Shown: one piece after another, positions 1-9,100 of the stretch
How the letters are laid out: each line of letters begins with the position of its first letter
How positions within the stretch are numbered: position 1 is the stretch's first letter
Assembly: GCA_018376905.1 (NCBI GenBank)
Contig: JAHAAK010000007.1
Coordinates: 1 to 64,000 of the forward strand
Length of the DNA stretch: 64,000 bases
Reading direction: 5' to 3'
DNA from: Collinsella sp.
GTDB taxonomy: Bacteria; Actinomycetota; Coriobacteriia; Coriobacteriales; Coriobacteriaceae
The notes under the pieces: generated by a model
Told to the model about the DNA's origin: nothing
The model's input: the letters and a program-made list of their open reading frames with translations, nothing else
Database searches by the model: none
Position numbers and translations under genes: made by a program

Positions 1-200
1 GCATTCAGCATCAGGGTAGCGCTGCGACGCGGAAATCGCGCGCCGTTGCCGCGCCCCGCAGTGCCCGCTTCCCCCGAGAACAATTATCAGTGCAGGTAGA
101 AAGCTTGCCGATTTTCGAAAAAGCCGGCTATGGTTGACCCCTGCGGCCTAAACGTAGTAGATAGGCTCCTTTTGTGGCACGGCAGCAGACCAGTCTTTTT

Positions 201-263
201 GGGACGGGGCTTATTTGACTACCTGTCGATCTGATTGCCCAAGTAGTCAAAAAGCCCCGTCCC
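201..263. repeat. Palindromic intergenic repeat (GGGACGGGGC family)
   Basis: The arms at 201-222 and 243-263 are complementary over about 21 bases with one extra base, both built on GGGACGGGGC. The right arm runs into CCCAAATTAGCTACC. The same arm-plus-tail occurs at 46160-46177 with 47708-47771 (split by an IS110 element) and as a half copy at 30513-30533. I see no gene or RNA in 1-200. Confidence 0.75.
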
Positions 264-275
264 AAATTAGCTACC

Positions 276-304
276 TTGCCCCATCGGGCGGGAGCGGGTA
301 AGAT
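276..304 (+). promoter_or_regulatory. Probable promoter of the SRP RNA
   Basis: TTGCCC at 276-281 and TAAGAT at 299-304 are separated by 17 bases, a standard sigma-70-type layout. The predicted start near 311 lies just before the SRP RNA stem. Confidence 0.55.
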
Positions 305-318
305 ATATCGAGCGCCTA

Positions 319-423
319 GCGCGTTCGATGGGTTCGGATGACGACATGTTCCGAATCTGGTCAGGTCCGGAAGGAAGCAGCCATAAGGAGCCTCTGTCGG
401 GCATCCGAATCCATCGAGTGCGC
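319..423 (+). ncRNA. ffs: Signal recognition particle RNA, small bacterial type
   Basis: The apical signature GGTCAGGTCCGGAAGGAAGC lies at 359-378, which is the Ffh-binding loop of bacterial SRP RNA. The flanks at 320-340 and 401-421 are complementary over about 20 bases, giving the single long hairpin of the roughly 100-nt form without an Alu domain. A T6 run at 429-434 follows and may end transcription. It should act with Ffh and FtsY in co-translational membrane targeting. The gene often found beside it (dnaX) is not in this window. Both ends are estimates from base pairing. Confidence 0.93.
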
Positions 424-442
424 AGGCGTTTTTTGGTGCCGC

Positions 443-547
443 GGCTACCCGCGAGTGCCGGCAGGGCGCTTGGTGTCTCGCTGGTCCTCGGCTTCGCCTG
501 CGGGATCGCTCGACTACCAAGCGCCCTGCCGGCACCCGCGGGTAGCC
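443..547. repeat. Long 31-bp-stem hairpin downstream of ffs
   Basis: Positions 443-473 and 517-547 are complementary over 31 bases with one mismatch, around a 43-base centre. It could be a terminator-like barrier or a large palindromic repeat. The open frames read across it are by-products of the palindrome. Confidence 0.8.
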
Positions 548-686
548 GACCAAAACCGCCTGAAGGGTCACATTTATCTGATAATTGAATCCCCGGCGTT
601 ATGCCGCTCGCTGGCGTTGCCAAAACATCGGCTGCTACGTGCCTTGGGCGCTAGTGACCGTTGCCCTTACATCTGTAACGAGTTGC

Positions 687-715
687 TTACGCATCTCCAG
701 GGTTCTCCGTACTAT
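687..715 (+). promoter_or_regulatory. Possible promoter of the 760-4500 ABC operon
   Basis: TTACGC at 687-692 and TACTAT at 710-715 have a 17-base spacer and lie 45 bases before the start codon. Neither box is close to consensus. I see nothing else in 548-686. Confidence 0.35.
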
Positions 716-759
716 CATGAATCAGATTGAATTGAGATGATGATAGGGAGCGCCTTTTT

Positions 760-2640
760 ATGATTGAGCTGCTCAGGCGTTTTGGTGGTAAGTTTCGCCG
801 GTATATGGTGATTGGCCCTGCGTGCAAGTTGATTGAAGTGATTTTTGACCTGCTGACGCCGCTGGTGATTGCCCAGATGATCGATAAAGGTATCGGTGCG
901 CACGACGTGAGTGCCGTCGTCCGCTACGGCATGGTGCTCGCCGCCATGGCTGTAATCGGCATCTCGTTTACGCTTGTTTGCCAGAAGATGGCGGCGCTCA
1001 CCTCGCAGGGCATGGGTACTGACATTCGCGGCGCACTCTACCAGCACATCAACAAGCTGAGCTATGCCGAGCTCGACCGCTTTGGCACGCCGTCGCTCAT
1101 CACGCGCATTACCAACGACGTTAACCAGGTCCAGCTCGCTGTGGCGCTGGGCGTGCGCATGCTCATCCGCTGGCCCTTTCTAGCGGTGGGCTCCATGTGC
1201 GCGGCCCTTGCCATCGACCTTAAGCTCGGCATCATCTTTTTGATCTGCACGCCCGCCATTGGCCTGGTGTTCTGGGTTGTCATGGCGCGCTGCATTCCGT
1301 ACTACAAGCAGCTGCAGGCAAAGCTCGACCGCATCGCGCTTATCTGCCGCGAGGGCCTTTCGGGCGCCCGCGTGGTTCGCGCCTTCGTGCGCGAAGATCA
1401 CGAGCGCGAGCGCTTTGCGCAGGCCGCCGACGACCAGGCCAATACTGCCATCGCGGTGGGCAAGCTCTCGTCGATTCTCAACCCCGTCACGTTTTTGGTG
1501 ATGAACCTGGGCGTGTGCGCCATCCTGTGGGTGGGCGGCATCCAGGTCAGCGTGGGCGAGCTTACGCAGGGCCAGGTCATGGCGTTTGTGAACTACATGA
1601 CGCAGACCCTGACCTCCATCGTGTACGTCGCCAACCTGGTCGTGGTCTTTACCAAGGCGAGCGCCAGCGCGTCGCGTATCAACGAGGTGCTCAATTGCGT
1701 GCCGGGCATCGCTGACGAGGGCAACCAGCCGGTCGCGCTGCCCAAGCCGGGCAATGTCGCTTCAGTTCCCGCGCTGAGCTTGAGCCATGCGAGCTTCTCG
1801 TTTGGCGCTGGCGCGGCCAATGCTGTCAACGATGTGACGCTGGAACTCCCGCTGGGCAAGACGCTCGGCATTATCGGCGGTACGGGTAGCGGCAAGTCCA
1901 CGCTCGTCTCGCTCATCCCGCGCCTGTACGATGCGAGCACCGGCAGCGTGAGCGTGATGGGCGTCGACGTGCGCACCTGGCCGCTCGACCAGCTGCGCCG
2001 TGTGGTCGCGACCGTTCCGCAGCGCGCATCGCTGGTGAGCGGCTCCATCCGCAGCAACCTGACCTGGCGCGATGAAGCTGCGACCGACGAGGAGCTCTGG
2101 GTGGCACTCGACATGGCGCAGGCCAGCGAGTTCGTGCGCAACAAGCCGCAGGGCTTAGACGCCCCGGTCGAGGCGGGCGGCAAGAACTTTAGCGGTGGCC
2201 AGCGTCAGCGCCTGACTATCGCGCGTGCCTTGGTTGGTTCGCCTCAGATATTGATCATGGATGACTCCGCGTCGGCGCTCGACTTTAAGACCGACGCGGC
2301 GCTTCGCCATGCCATTCGCGAGCGCAGCATGCGCGGTGCCGCCAAGGGCGGGCTGCCGCTGACCACGGTGATTGTGAGCCAGCGCGTCTCGACCGTGCGC
2401 GATGCCGACGTGATCTGCGTGCTCGACCACGGCTCGGTTGCCGGCCTGGGCACACATGACGAGCTCTATGCGACCTGTCGGCTCTATCGCGAGATTTGCC
2501 AGTCGCAGCTGCGCCGCGAGGAGCTTGAGGGCCAGCGGGGGAGCACAGCGCCCGCGCCCACTCCGGCGCCCGCGTCCACCCTAAGCCCCGCGTCCGCCCC
2601 GACTGCCCCGGCATCCATTTGCGCAAAGGAGGGCTGCTAA
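760..2640 (+). CDS. ABC exporter half-transporter with degenerate ATP site (first of pair)
   Basis: This 626-residue protein has a type I ABC exporter membrane domain (about residues 1-310, six predicted helices) fused to an ATPase domain with Walker A GGTGSGKST, signature FSGGQ and Walker B ILIMDD. The catalytic Glu after Walker B is Asp, as in the degenerate half of heterodimeric exporters such as LmrC or BmrC. The next gene begins on the base after its stop codon and has a complete site, so the two should form one membrane exporter. The substrate cannot be told from sequence; drugs, lipids or peptides are all possible. The start is supported by AGGGAG at 745-750. The C-terminal 30 residues are Ala/Pro/Thr-rich and low in complexity. 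Confidence 0.93.
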   Translation: MIELLRRFGGKFRRYMVIGPACKLIEVIFDLLTPLVIAQMIDKGIGAHDVSAVVRYGMVLAAMAVIGISFTLVCQKMAALTSQGMGTDIRGALYQHINKLSYAELDRFGTPSLITRITNDVNQVQLAVALGVRMLIRWPFLAVGSMCAALAIDLKLGIIFLICTPAIGLVFWVVMARCIPYYKQLQAKLDRIALICREGLSGARVVRAFVREDHERERFAQAADDQANTAIAVGKLSSILNPVTFLVMNLGVCAILWVGGIQVSVGELTQGQVMAFVNYMTQTLTSIVYVANLVVVFTKASASASRINEVLNCVPGIADEGNQPVALPKPGNVASVPALSLSHASFSFGAGAANAVNDVTLELPLGKTLGIIGGTGSGKSTLVSLIPRLYDASTGSVSVMGVDVRTWPLDQLRRVVATVPQRASLVSGSIRSNLTWRDEAATDEELWVALDMAQASEFVRNKPQGLDAPVEAGGKNFSGGQRQRLTIARALVGSPQILIMDDSASALDFKTDAALRHAIRERSMRGAAKGGLPLTTVIVSQRVSTVRDADVICVLDHGSVAGLGTHDELYATCRLYREICQSQLRREELEGQRGSTAPAPTPAPASTLSPASAPTAPASICAKEGC

Positions 2641-4500
2641 ATGAATCCGTACACTTCCTCCGGTTCGGTCGCCACGATGACGGCCAACGTGTCCGGTAAC
2701 GATAACCTCAACGACCTGGGCGACGGTCCGCGCCAGCCCGGCGACCCCGAGCGCTATCCCGTGGGTGCGGTGACTCGCCGTCTGATGGGCTACGTTCGTC
2801 CGCATCGCATTTCGTTTGTTGCGTCGTTTGTGAGTGCCGCCGTCTCGGTGATCCTACAGCTCTATACGCCCATCCTCATTGGCGAGGGCATCGATCTCAT
2901 CGTCGCGACGGGCCAGGTGGATTTCGATGCGTTGCCGCCGCTTGTCACCAAGCTCGCGCTCGTCGTGGTGGGGGCCGCAGCCTTCCAGTGGCTGCAGGGC
3001 TATTGCGTCAACCGCCTGTCCTACGAGACGGTGCGCGACATGCGCGTGGAGGCGAGCGACAAGCTCAGCCGCATGCCGCTCAGCTTTATCGACAGCCATG
3101 CCCACGGCGACCTTATGAGCCGCGTGGTCAACGACGTCGACCAGGTCGGCGACGGTCTGCTGCAGGGCTTCACGCAACTCTTTACTGGAGTCATCACTAT
3201 CGTGGGCACGCTCGCGTTTATGCTCTCCATCAACCTGACCATGACGCTCGTGGTGGTGCTTGTCACACCTCTTTCCATCTTTGCGGCGGGCGCCATCGCC
3301 AAGCTCTCCAACAAGAGCTTTACAGCGCAGCAGCGCATTCAGGGCCAGCTGGGCGGCCATATCGAGGAGTATGTGGGTGAGCAAAAGCTCGTGGACGCCT
3401 TCGCCTATGGACCGAACGCGCAGCAGCGTTTCGACGCCCTCAACGCCGAGCTCTACACCGCGGGTGAGCGCGCGCAGTTTATGGGTTCGCTCTCTAACCC
3501 CGGCACGCGCTTTATCAACAACATCATCTATGCCGTGGTGGCCGTGATCGGCTGCGTTGGCGTGATCACAGGCGTGCCCGCGGCGCTCACGGTGGGCGGT
3601 GTGCAGATCTTCCTGTCTTACGCCAACCAGTACACCAAGCCGTTCAACGAGGTCACCAACGTCATCACGCAGATCCAGACGGCCTATGCCTCGGCGCGCC
3701 GTATGTTCGCGCTGCTCGATGCCCGCGAGCAGGAGCCCGACGCTACGGATGCTATTGTGCTCACCGCCCCGAAGGGCGAGGTCGCCTTTGAGCATGTGGA
3801 CTTTAGCTACGTGCCCGATCGCAAGCTACTTCAGGATATCTGCATCGACGCCAAGCCCGGCATGCGCTTTGCCCTGGTCGGTCCCACGGGCTGCGGCAAG
3901 ACGACGCTCATCAACCTGCTGCTGCGCTTTTACGATATCGATGCCGGGCGCATCGTGGTCGACGGTCGCTCCTCGCGCGACTACACGCGTGAGAGCCTGC
4001 GCCGCGCCTTTGGTATGGTGCTGCAGGATACGTGGCTGTTCGAGGGTACGGTGGCGGACAATATCGCCTACGGTCGTCCCGACGCCACGCGCGAGCAGAT
4101 TATCGAGGCCGCCAAGCGCGCGCACGCGCACAAGTTTATCGTGCAGCTGCCAGGCGGCTACGATACGGTGATCGGCGAGGACGGCGGCACGTTTAGCCAG
4201 GGCCAAAAGCAGCTGCTGTGCATCGCGCGCGTCATGCTCACCGACCCGGCGATTCTGCTGCTGGACGAGGCCACGTCGAGCATCGATACGCGCACCGAGC
4301 TGCAGGTGCAGGCGGCATTCGACGAGCTCATGGCCGGCCGCACGAGCTTTGTGGTGGCGCATCGCCTGAGCACGATTCGCAACGCCGACTGCATCCTGGT
4401 GATGCGCGACGGCCGGATTATCGAGCGCGGCACGCACGACGAGCTGCTAGCGGCAGGCGGCTTCTACGCCGAACTCTACCGCAGCCAGTTTGCCCAGTAG
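2641..4500 (+). CDS. ABC exporter half-transporter with canonical ATP site (second of pair)
   Basis: A 619-residue exporter half with an N-terminal extension of about 40 residues, a six-helix membrane domain and an ATPase domain with Walker A GPTGCGKTT, Walker B LLLDEATSS with the catalytic Glu, and an altered signature FSQGQ. Partner 760-2640 has a good signature but a poor Glu. The two defects complement each other as expected for one consensus and one degenerate nucleotide site in an LmrCD-type heterodimer. Translation is probably coupled, since the ATG touches the upstream stop. The exported substrate is unknown. Confidence 0.93.
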   Translation: MNPYTSSGSVATMTANVSGNDNLNDLGDGPRQPGDPERYPVGAVTRRLMGYVRPHRISFVASFVSAAVSVILQLYTPILIGEGIDLIVATGQVDFDALPPLVTKLALVVVGAAAFQWLQGYCVNRLSYETVRDMRVEASDKLSRMPLSFIDSHAHGDLMSRVVNDVDQVGDGLLQGFTQLFTGVITIVGTLAFMLSINLTMTLVVVLVTPLSIFAAGAIAKLSNKSFTAQQRIQGQLGGHIEEYVGEQKLVDAFAYGPNAQQRFDALNAELYTAGERAQFMGSLSNPGTRFINNIIYAVVAVIGCVGVITGVPAALTVGGVQIFLSYANQYTKPFNEVTNVITQIQTAYASARRMFALLDAREQEPDATDAIVLTAPKGEVAFEHVDFSYVPDRKLLQDICIDAKPGMRFALVGPTGCGKTTLINLLLRFYDIDAGRIVVDGRSSRDYTRESLRRAFGMVLQDTWLFEGTVADNIAYGRPDATREQIIEAAKRAHAHKFIVQLPGGYDTVIGEDGGTFSQGQKQLLCIARVMLTDPAILLLDEATSSIDTRTELQVQAAFDELMAGRTSFVVAHRLSTIRNADCILVMRDGRIIERGTHDELLAAGGFYAELYRSQFAQ

Positions 4501-4516
4501 GGGCTACCGATTAGCG

Positions 4517-4552
4517 GCAGATGGTTTACATCTGCGTTGTTAGTACTAAGAT
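4517..4552 (+). promoter_or_regulatory. Promoter overlapping a small hairpin or operator
   Basis: TTTACA at 4525-4530 and TAAGAT at 4547-4552 are 16 bases apart. The -35 box lies inside the inverted repeat GCAGATG-GTTTA-CATCTGC at 4517-4535, so a repressor could bind there. The hairpin could equally be the terminator of the ABC operon, though it lacks a T-tract. Confidence 0.45.
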
Positions 4553-4605
4553 ATTCATCTAATAAATTGCATTAGTGGCTTTAGTTTTGGGGGAAACGAG
4601 GCAAC

Positions 4606-5163
4606 GTGACTATGACGTGCTCTTTGGTGGTTAACAGCAAGAGCGGTAATACCAGGATGGTTTCGGGCGCGATCAAGCGCGCTCTGCAGGCTGCGGGCGT
4701 TGAGTTTGTCCATGCCGCGGCGTTGAGCGACGATGCGGATGCAGATCAGGTTGCGCTCGAGGCGCAGGGCGCCTGCGCGGCCGACACGGTGCTCGTCGGT
4801 TTTTGGTGCGACAAGGGCGCGTGCACGCCTTCGGTTGCCGCGCTGCTCTCCGCTCTGCACGGCAAGCGCGTTTTCCTCTTTGGTACCTGCGGTTTTGGCG
4901 CCGACCAGAGCTATTATCAGCAGATTATCAATCGCGTGACCTCCAATTTGGCCGAGGATGCCGAGCTTGTGGGTTGGGCAATGTGCCAGGGCAAGATGGG
5001 TCCCGCGGTCAAGCAGCGCTACGAGGCCATGCTCGAGCAAGATCCCGATAACGCCCGCGCTAAGTTGCTGCTCGACAACTGGGTTGCCGCGAAGGACCAT
5101 CCCACCAAGGATGATCTGGACAACATGGCTGCAGCCGCCAAAAAGGCCGTGCTGGGGGAGTAG
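4606..5163 (+). CDS. Flavodoxin-family protein
   Basis: This is a 185-residue protein. Its first strand and phosphate loop, SLVVNSKSGNT, match the FMN-phosphate loop of flavodoxins. It continues with an alternating alpha/beta pattern and the segment VFLFGTCGFG expected near the flavin ring. It probably binds FMN and passes electrons to an unidentified partner in the cytosol. It resembles small flavodoxin-like proteins that occur beside flavin reductases in gut bacteria, such as the BilS partner of bilirubin reductase, but no BilR-like gene is here, so that link is not claimed. The GTG at 4606 is only 4 bases from GAGG at 4598-4601. The in-frame ATG at 4612 has better spacing and may be the true start. 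Confidence 0.8.
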   Translation: MTMTCSLVVNSKSGNTRMVSGAIKRALQAAGVEFVHAAALSDDADADQVALEAQGACAADTVLVGFWCDKGACTPSVAALLSALHGKRVFLFGTCGFGADQSYYQQIINRVTSNLAEDAELVGWAMCQGKMGPAVKQRYEAMLEQDPDNARAKLLLDNWVAAKDHPTKDDLDNMAAAAKKAVLGE

Positions 5164-5207
5164 CTCCCATCGCTGACGGCGGTCGGTCCATCTTTCTAAA
5201 TGAAACA

Positions 5208-5332
5208 TCCTCCCGGGCGTCGGGGCACGAAGTTCCCTGCTCTACAGTCCTGCGCAAGACGAAGGCCACATTAAGTGGCCTTCTTTGCGTGCGGAACTCG
5301 CGATGAACTTCGTGCCCCGCCGTCCGGGAGGA
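5208..5332 (+). repeat. Hairpin element copy 1: conserved core, private outer stem
   Basis: The outer arms (5208-5235 and 5305-5332) are complementary at about 26 of 28 positions. The core at 5232-5308 contains the perfect inner hairpin GAAGGCCAC-ATTAA-GTGGCCTTC. The core is nearly identical, in inverted orientation, to 10472-10549, but the outer arms of the two copies are unrelated and each pairs only with itself. It begins 44 bases after a stop codon, in sense with that gene, so it may be a 3' structured RNA. Confidence 0.75.
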
Positions 5333-5390
5333 CGCCTCTTTATTGATGGGAGGCCTGATAGGTCGATGGTTCCGTGCCCGGATGCGTCCA

Positions 5391-5840
5391 AAGTGGACGG
5401 GCTTTCCGGATGGGCAGGCTTTCGAAAAATGCGTCCCGGAATTTGCCTTTGGAATGGGACGTAGTTTCCCGTTGAGGTGCTTTGCGGAAAGTGCATCCCA
5501 CTCTGGGCGGTCGAAGTGGGACACACTTTCCCAAAGGCGCTCCAACGGGAAATTGCGTCCCATTATTCGGTCAAGAAACGGGATGCATTTTCCCAATGAG
5601 AGCAAAACCGGAAAATGCATCCCACAATCAGCCCTCAAAGTGGGACGCCGTTTCCCAATGAGGCTCAAGCGGAAAATGCATCCCGGAATTTGCGCTCAAA
5701 GTGGGATGCGGTTTCCGGTTGAGGGTCTAAGGGGAAAGTGCGTCCCAGAATCGACGCTTGAAATGGGATGCAGTTTCCCGATGAGGCACTCGACGGAAAA
5801 TACATCCCAGAAATGGCCTTTGAGCTGGGATAAGATTTCC
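5391..5840. repeat. Alternating-orientation repeat array 1
   Basis: About 15 copies of a 13-15-bp motif, consensus GGAAANTGCRTCCCA, occur alternately in forward and reverse orientation every 31-32 bp. Examples are reverse at 5391, forward at 5423, reverse at 5454, forward at 5485 and reverse at 5517. Segments between copies are about 16 bp and unique, although many on one side start with CAATGAGG-like sequence. Open frames through it are meaningless. It fills most of the gap before the surface-protein gene. Related arrays lie at 10129-10359 and 31840-31999. Confidence 0.85.
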
Positions 5841-5963
5841 GCGGCATCTCGGATTCTCAAAAATGAGACACGCCGTTGGCGAAAATGAGACACGTGATAT
5901 CGGGCATCGGATGTATCATTTGCAAAAATGAGTCCACTCCACTCGAATAAAGCGAGGTCCCTC

Positions 5964-6116
5964 ATGTACGTTCCACACCCCCGTATCCGTAGGCTGTCGA
6001 AAATCCCGCTTGTTGGGACGGCGGCGCTTGCTGCGTTGATCGCACGAGCGTCGCCTGCTTCACGGCCACGCCCCAGGTTGCCCAGGCGGCAGACGCGCCC
6101 GCAATCACCGATATGA
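5964..6116 (+). pseudogene. Detached signal-peptide start of the FG-GAP surface protein
   Basis: GAGG at 5954-5957 stands 6 bases before the ATG at 5964. The reading frame gives a positively charged start (MYVPHPRIRRLSK) and a hydrophobic core (LVGTAALAALIA). It then runs out of frame and stops at 6116. Shifting frame at 6043/6044, as if one base had been lost, continues as TSVACFTATPQVAQAADAPA straight into the 6113-10039 protein. That completes a normal signal peptide with an AQA cleavage site. The gene is therefore either broken, frameshifted during translation, or affected by a sequencing error. Confidence 0.8.
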
Positions 6117-9100
6117 CCGAGCAGGATTATCAAGCCCTGGGTCTGGGCACGAGCGAGGACATTCCGGCCGATACCATTGGCCCCTATTCCACTGATACCC
6201 CCACGACGTTTGCCACGCGCAGCGAGGTCTATATGGCAGCTAACGGTAGCCATGGCAATCGCTACACTCTGCGCGACAAGCTCGAGAACGTCGAGCGCGG
6301 TGACATTGGCGGCAGCAGCAAACTCACCGATGGCTATGGAAGTGTGTGGGGCGCCGCAAAGTTCTGGCAAAACGTCAACAACTTCGATACGAACAGCGAT
6401 CTCTACAAGCATAGCGACTACGGTGGCGGCACCTGGTCGTACCTAAGCAACAATGAGTCCTCAACAGTACTCGCCAACGACAACAACGGTTTCTCGGGCA
6501 TTCACGCCACGAGTGTTGAGTTCTGCAGCGACGCCAGCACGGGCAAAAAGAGCCGTGTTGCCGAGCTCCGTGCCTACGGCGACAGTTCCTCCACGACGAT
6601 TGACGGCAAGTCATACGCCGGAAAGGTTGAGCTGGTCCTCTACTCGTTTAGCAACGGGCGTACGCGCACTCTCGACACACACCTGCCGGTGACGGTCAAC
6701 ACTAATATGATGTACGAAGGCCGTTTTAAGTACCTGGATGCCGGTTACCTGCAAGAGCACGACGCCGTCTTTGATGTCGAGGCGGGCGATGTCGATGGCG
6801 ACGGCGTCGACGAGCTTTTTGTCTACGCGGGCTGCTATGTCGACGAGAACGGCGTGCGCAAGGCCGTAGTCGACATGTATGACTTGGAGGGCGGCAACTG
6901 GAAGCAAAGCGTCGTCAAGATCGATGCCGGTAACGCCGCGGACTACACCACGCACAACAAGGGCGGGAACGGCTCCTGGACGCAGCTTCAGTCAGCTCCT
7001 GTCGTTTCGCTAGCGGCCGGCGACCTCGATCGCGATTTTTGCGATGACCTCGCCATCGTGGTCTCGGCACCCTACGGCAAGAAGAATATTGATAAGTCGA
7101 CGCATTGCGAGCTGTTTTCGTGGGATGCATCCAAGGGTGCGCTCGTCCATGTCGATGCTCTGGGCGACGCGGGCGCAATCTCCCTCTCCGCGAACGGCAA
7201 GACCATGGTCGCTGCGAATGCGACGTTCGGCACGTTTGCCGCCTACGATGAAGAAGGAAAGAAGACGGGTGAAACCGTCACGGGCCTTATTCTTGCGGGC
7301 TATGACTGGCAACGCAGCGCTTTTGATTACGGCGCTTCTGACGGCAGCAAGGGGCTGTACGGCGCGCTGTACCGCTACGCGTATTTTGACTCGGAGTCTG
7401 GCGAGTTCAAGCTTTCCGATTGCAAGGAATACAGAGACGGGCTCCTCGCCTCCTATGGGCTGATGCATGTGCCCAACAGCGCATGGAAGGATAGCGCTCA
7501 GGATAAGCGCTATCCGTGCACCTTGGCGCCTATTGCCCTTGCCACTGCCAATCTTGACGGCCTGTCCGAGCAGCTGGCGGTCGACGAGGTGCTCGTGGGC
7601 GGCGATGTGTTCCGCGACTTTGCCTGCAACACGGCACAGAGCGGGGCTCAGGGCTTGGGGTCCATGGTCGGAACCATGAGCATGAGCGGTCAGCAATACA
7701 ACAGCAGCAACAAGCATGACCACAAGGGTATAGAGCAGGTGTGGATCAGCGACGTCAAGGCGGGCAGCGTCTCGGGTTCGGACCGCTATAACGAGAGCTT
7801 TATCGCCGTGGTGGGCAAGCACCGCGACGAGGACCTGCGCAAGAACGATGACTACTATTGGATGACCGCCTCGCATTTTTCGCTCGACGAGAACGGAAAG
7901 GTGCGCCGCGGCGAGGAGCAGGTGATTAGCGAGAGCAACCGTCGCGGCACTACCTACGGCACATTTATCTCGCTCTCGCTGCCCGATGTCGACAACGACA
8001 GCGTCAAGATCACGTACAAGGACCGCTACAAGGTCTATACCAACCCGCGCGTGCTTGCCGTGCTGCAGGATGCGCCCTATGTTGAGGATCTGGAGCAGGC
8101 ATACGGCTATCTGGTGTTGGGCGGCACGTCATACGGAGAGGAAAAGGGCACGGGGACATCCCAGGGCTATACCATTGGCGCCGAGTTGGGCGTTGCCGTC
8201 GAGGTGCAGACCGGTCCGCCCCTGGTCGCGATGAATGCTTCAGTCGATTTTGCCGCCGAGGGATGCTATGACTACCGGAGCGAGCGCACGGTCAGCGCAA
8301 GCGTAAGCTATGAGTCGCATGCCGGCGAGGGTGACAAGGCCGTGCTCTACACGATTCCGATGGTCTATTACGAGTATGAGATCGAAAATGAGGAAACTGG
8401 TGGCAAGGGCGTGATGGCGGCGCCCGTGTCGCTCGGCGCGCAGACCTCGGTCGTTAATGTCGAGGCCTATGACCGCATTGCCAAACAGCACAATATGACG
8501 CCGCTCAGCTACTTTTTGACCAACCGGTCGGGAGAACCCGGAACCTATCAAACGACGCTCAACGGCGAGACTCCCGTTGGGGATTCCTTTGGCCTGGGCA
8601 AGCCTGGCGTAACGCGCGCCTACACGCACGATGGGTTTAACGGCGCCGCCGCGCAGTCGGGGGCGAGCATTGAGCAGACCATCGAAGTCGAGGAGGGCAA
8701 GGAGCAGGAGCTCGAGCTCGGCTTGACGCTGAACGGCAGCGTTGTCATGGGCGCGAAGCTCGCAAAGCACGAGTTGTTTGGCGGTCTGTGCTTTGGTGCC
8801 AACGCCGGCTTTACTACGGGTAACTCCTCGAGTGAATCGACCGAATACGGCGGCACCGTCGACAACCTGCCCGAGGCCGCGCAGGGCAAGTACGGTTTTG
8901 TGTGGCGTCTGGGCGTCAACGCGGTGGATGTCGACAAGTTCGAGGCAGACTCGGGCGACAAGCTCGGCACCAAGGACACCGACCAGTTCTGGATCGTGGG
9001 CTATGACGTTAAGGACGTCGAGATGCCCGACGCGCCGGCCGTGACGGGCTTTACGGCAAACGCCGTCGATTCGACCAGCGTTACGTTTAGCTGGGACGAT

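Noticed and set aside
128..730. Several open frames around the SRP RNA
   Set aside because: They are translations of the RNA gene and the 443-547 palindrome and lack ribosome sites.
5391..5840. CRISPR array
   Set aside because: Repeats alternate in orientation and are 13-15 bp; spacers are about 16 bp; no cas genes nearby.
5343..5888. 181-codon open frame through array 1
   Set aside because: The protein is a translation of the repeat motif (recurrent GRSFP- and GKCIP-like strings) with no independent ribosome site.
5860..5930. Insertion-sequence end suggested by repeated AAAATGAGACACG (also near 52312)
   Set aside because: Only two short direct copies here and a partial one elsewhere; no transposase remnant or matching opposite end.
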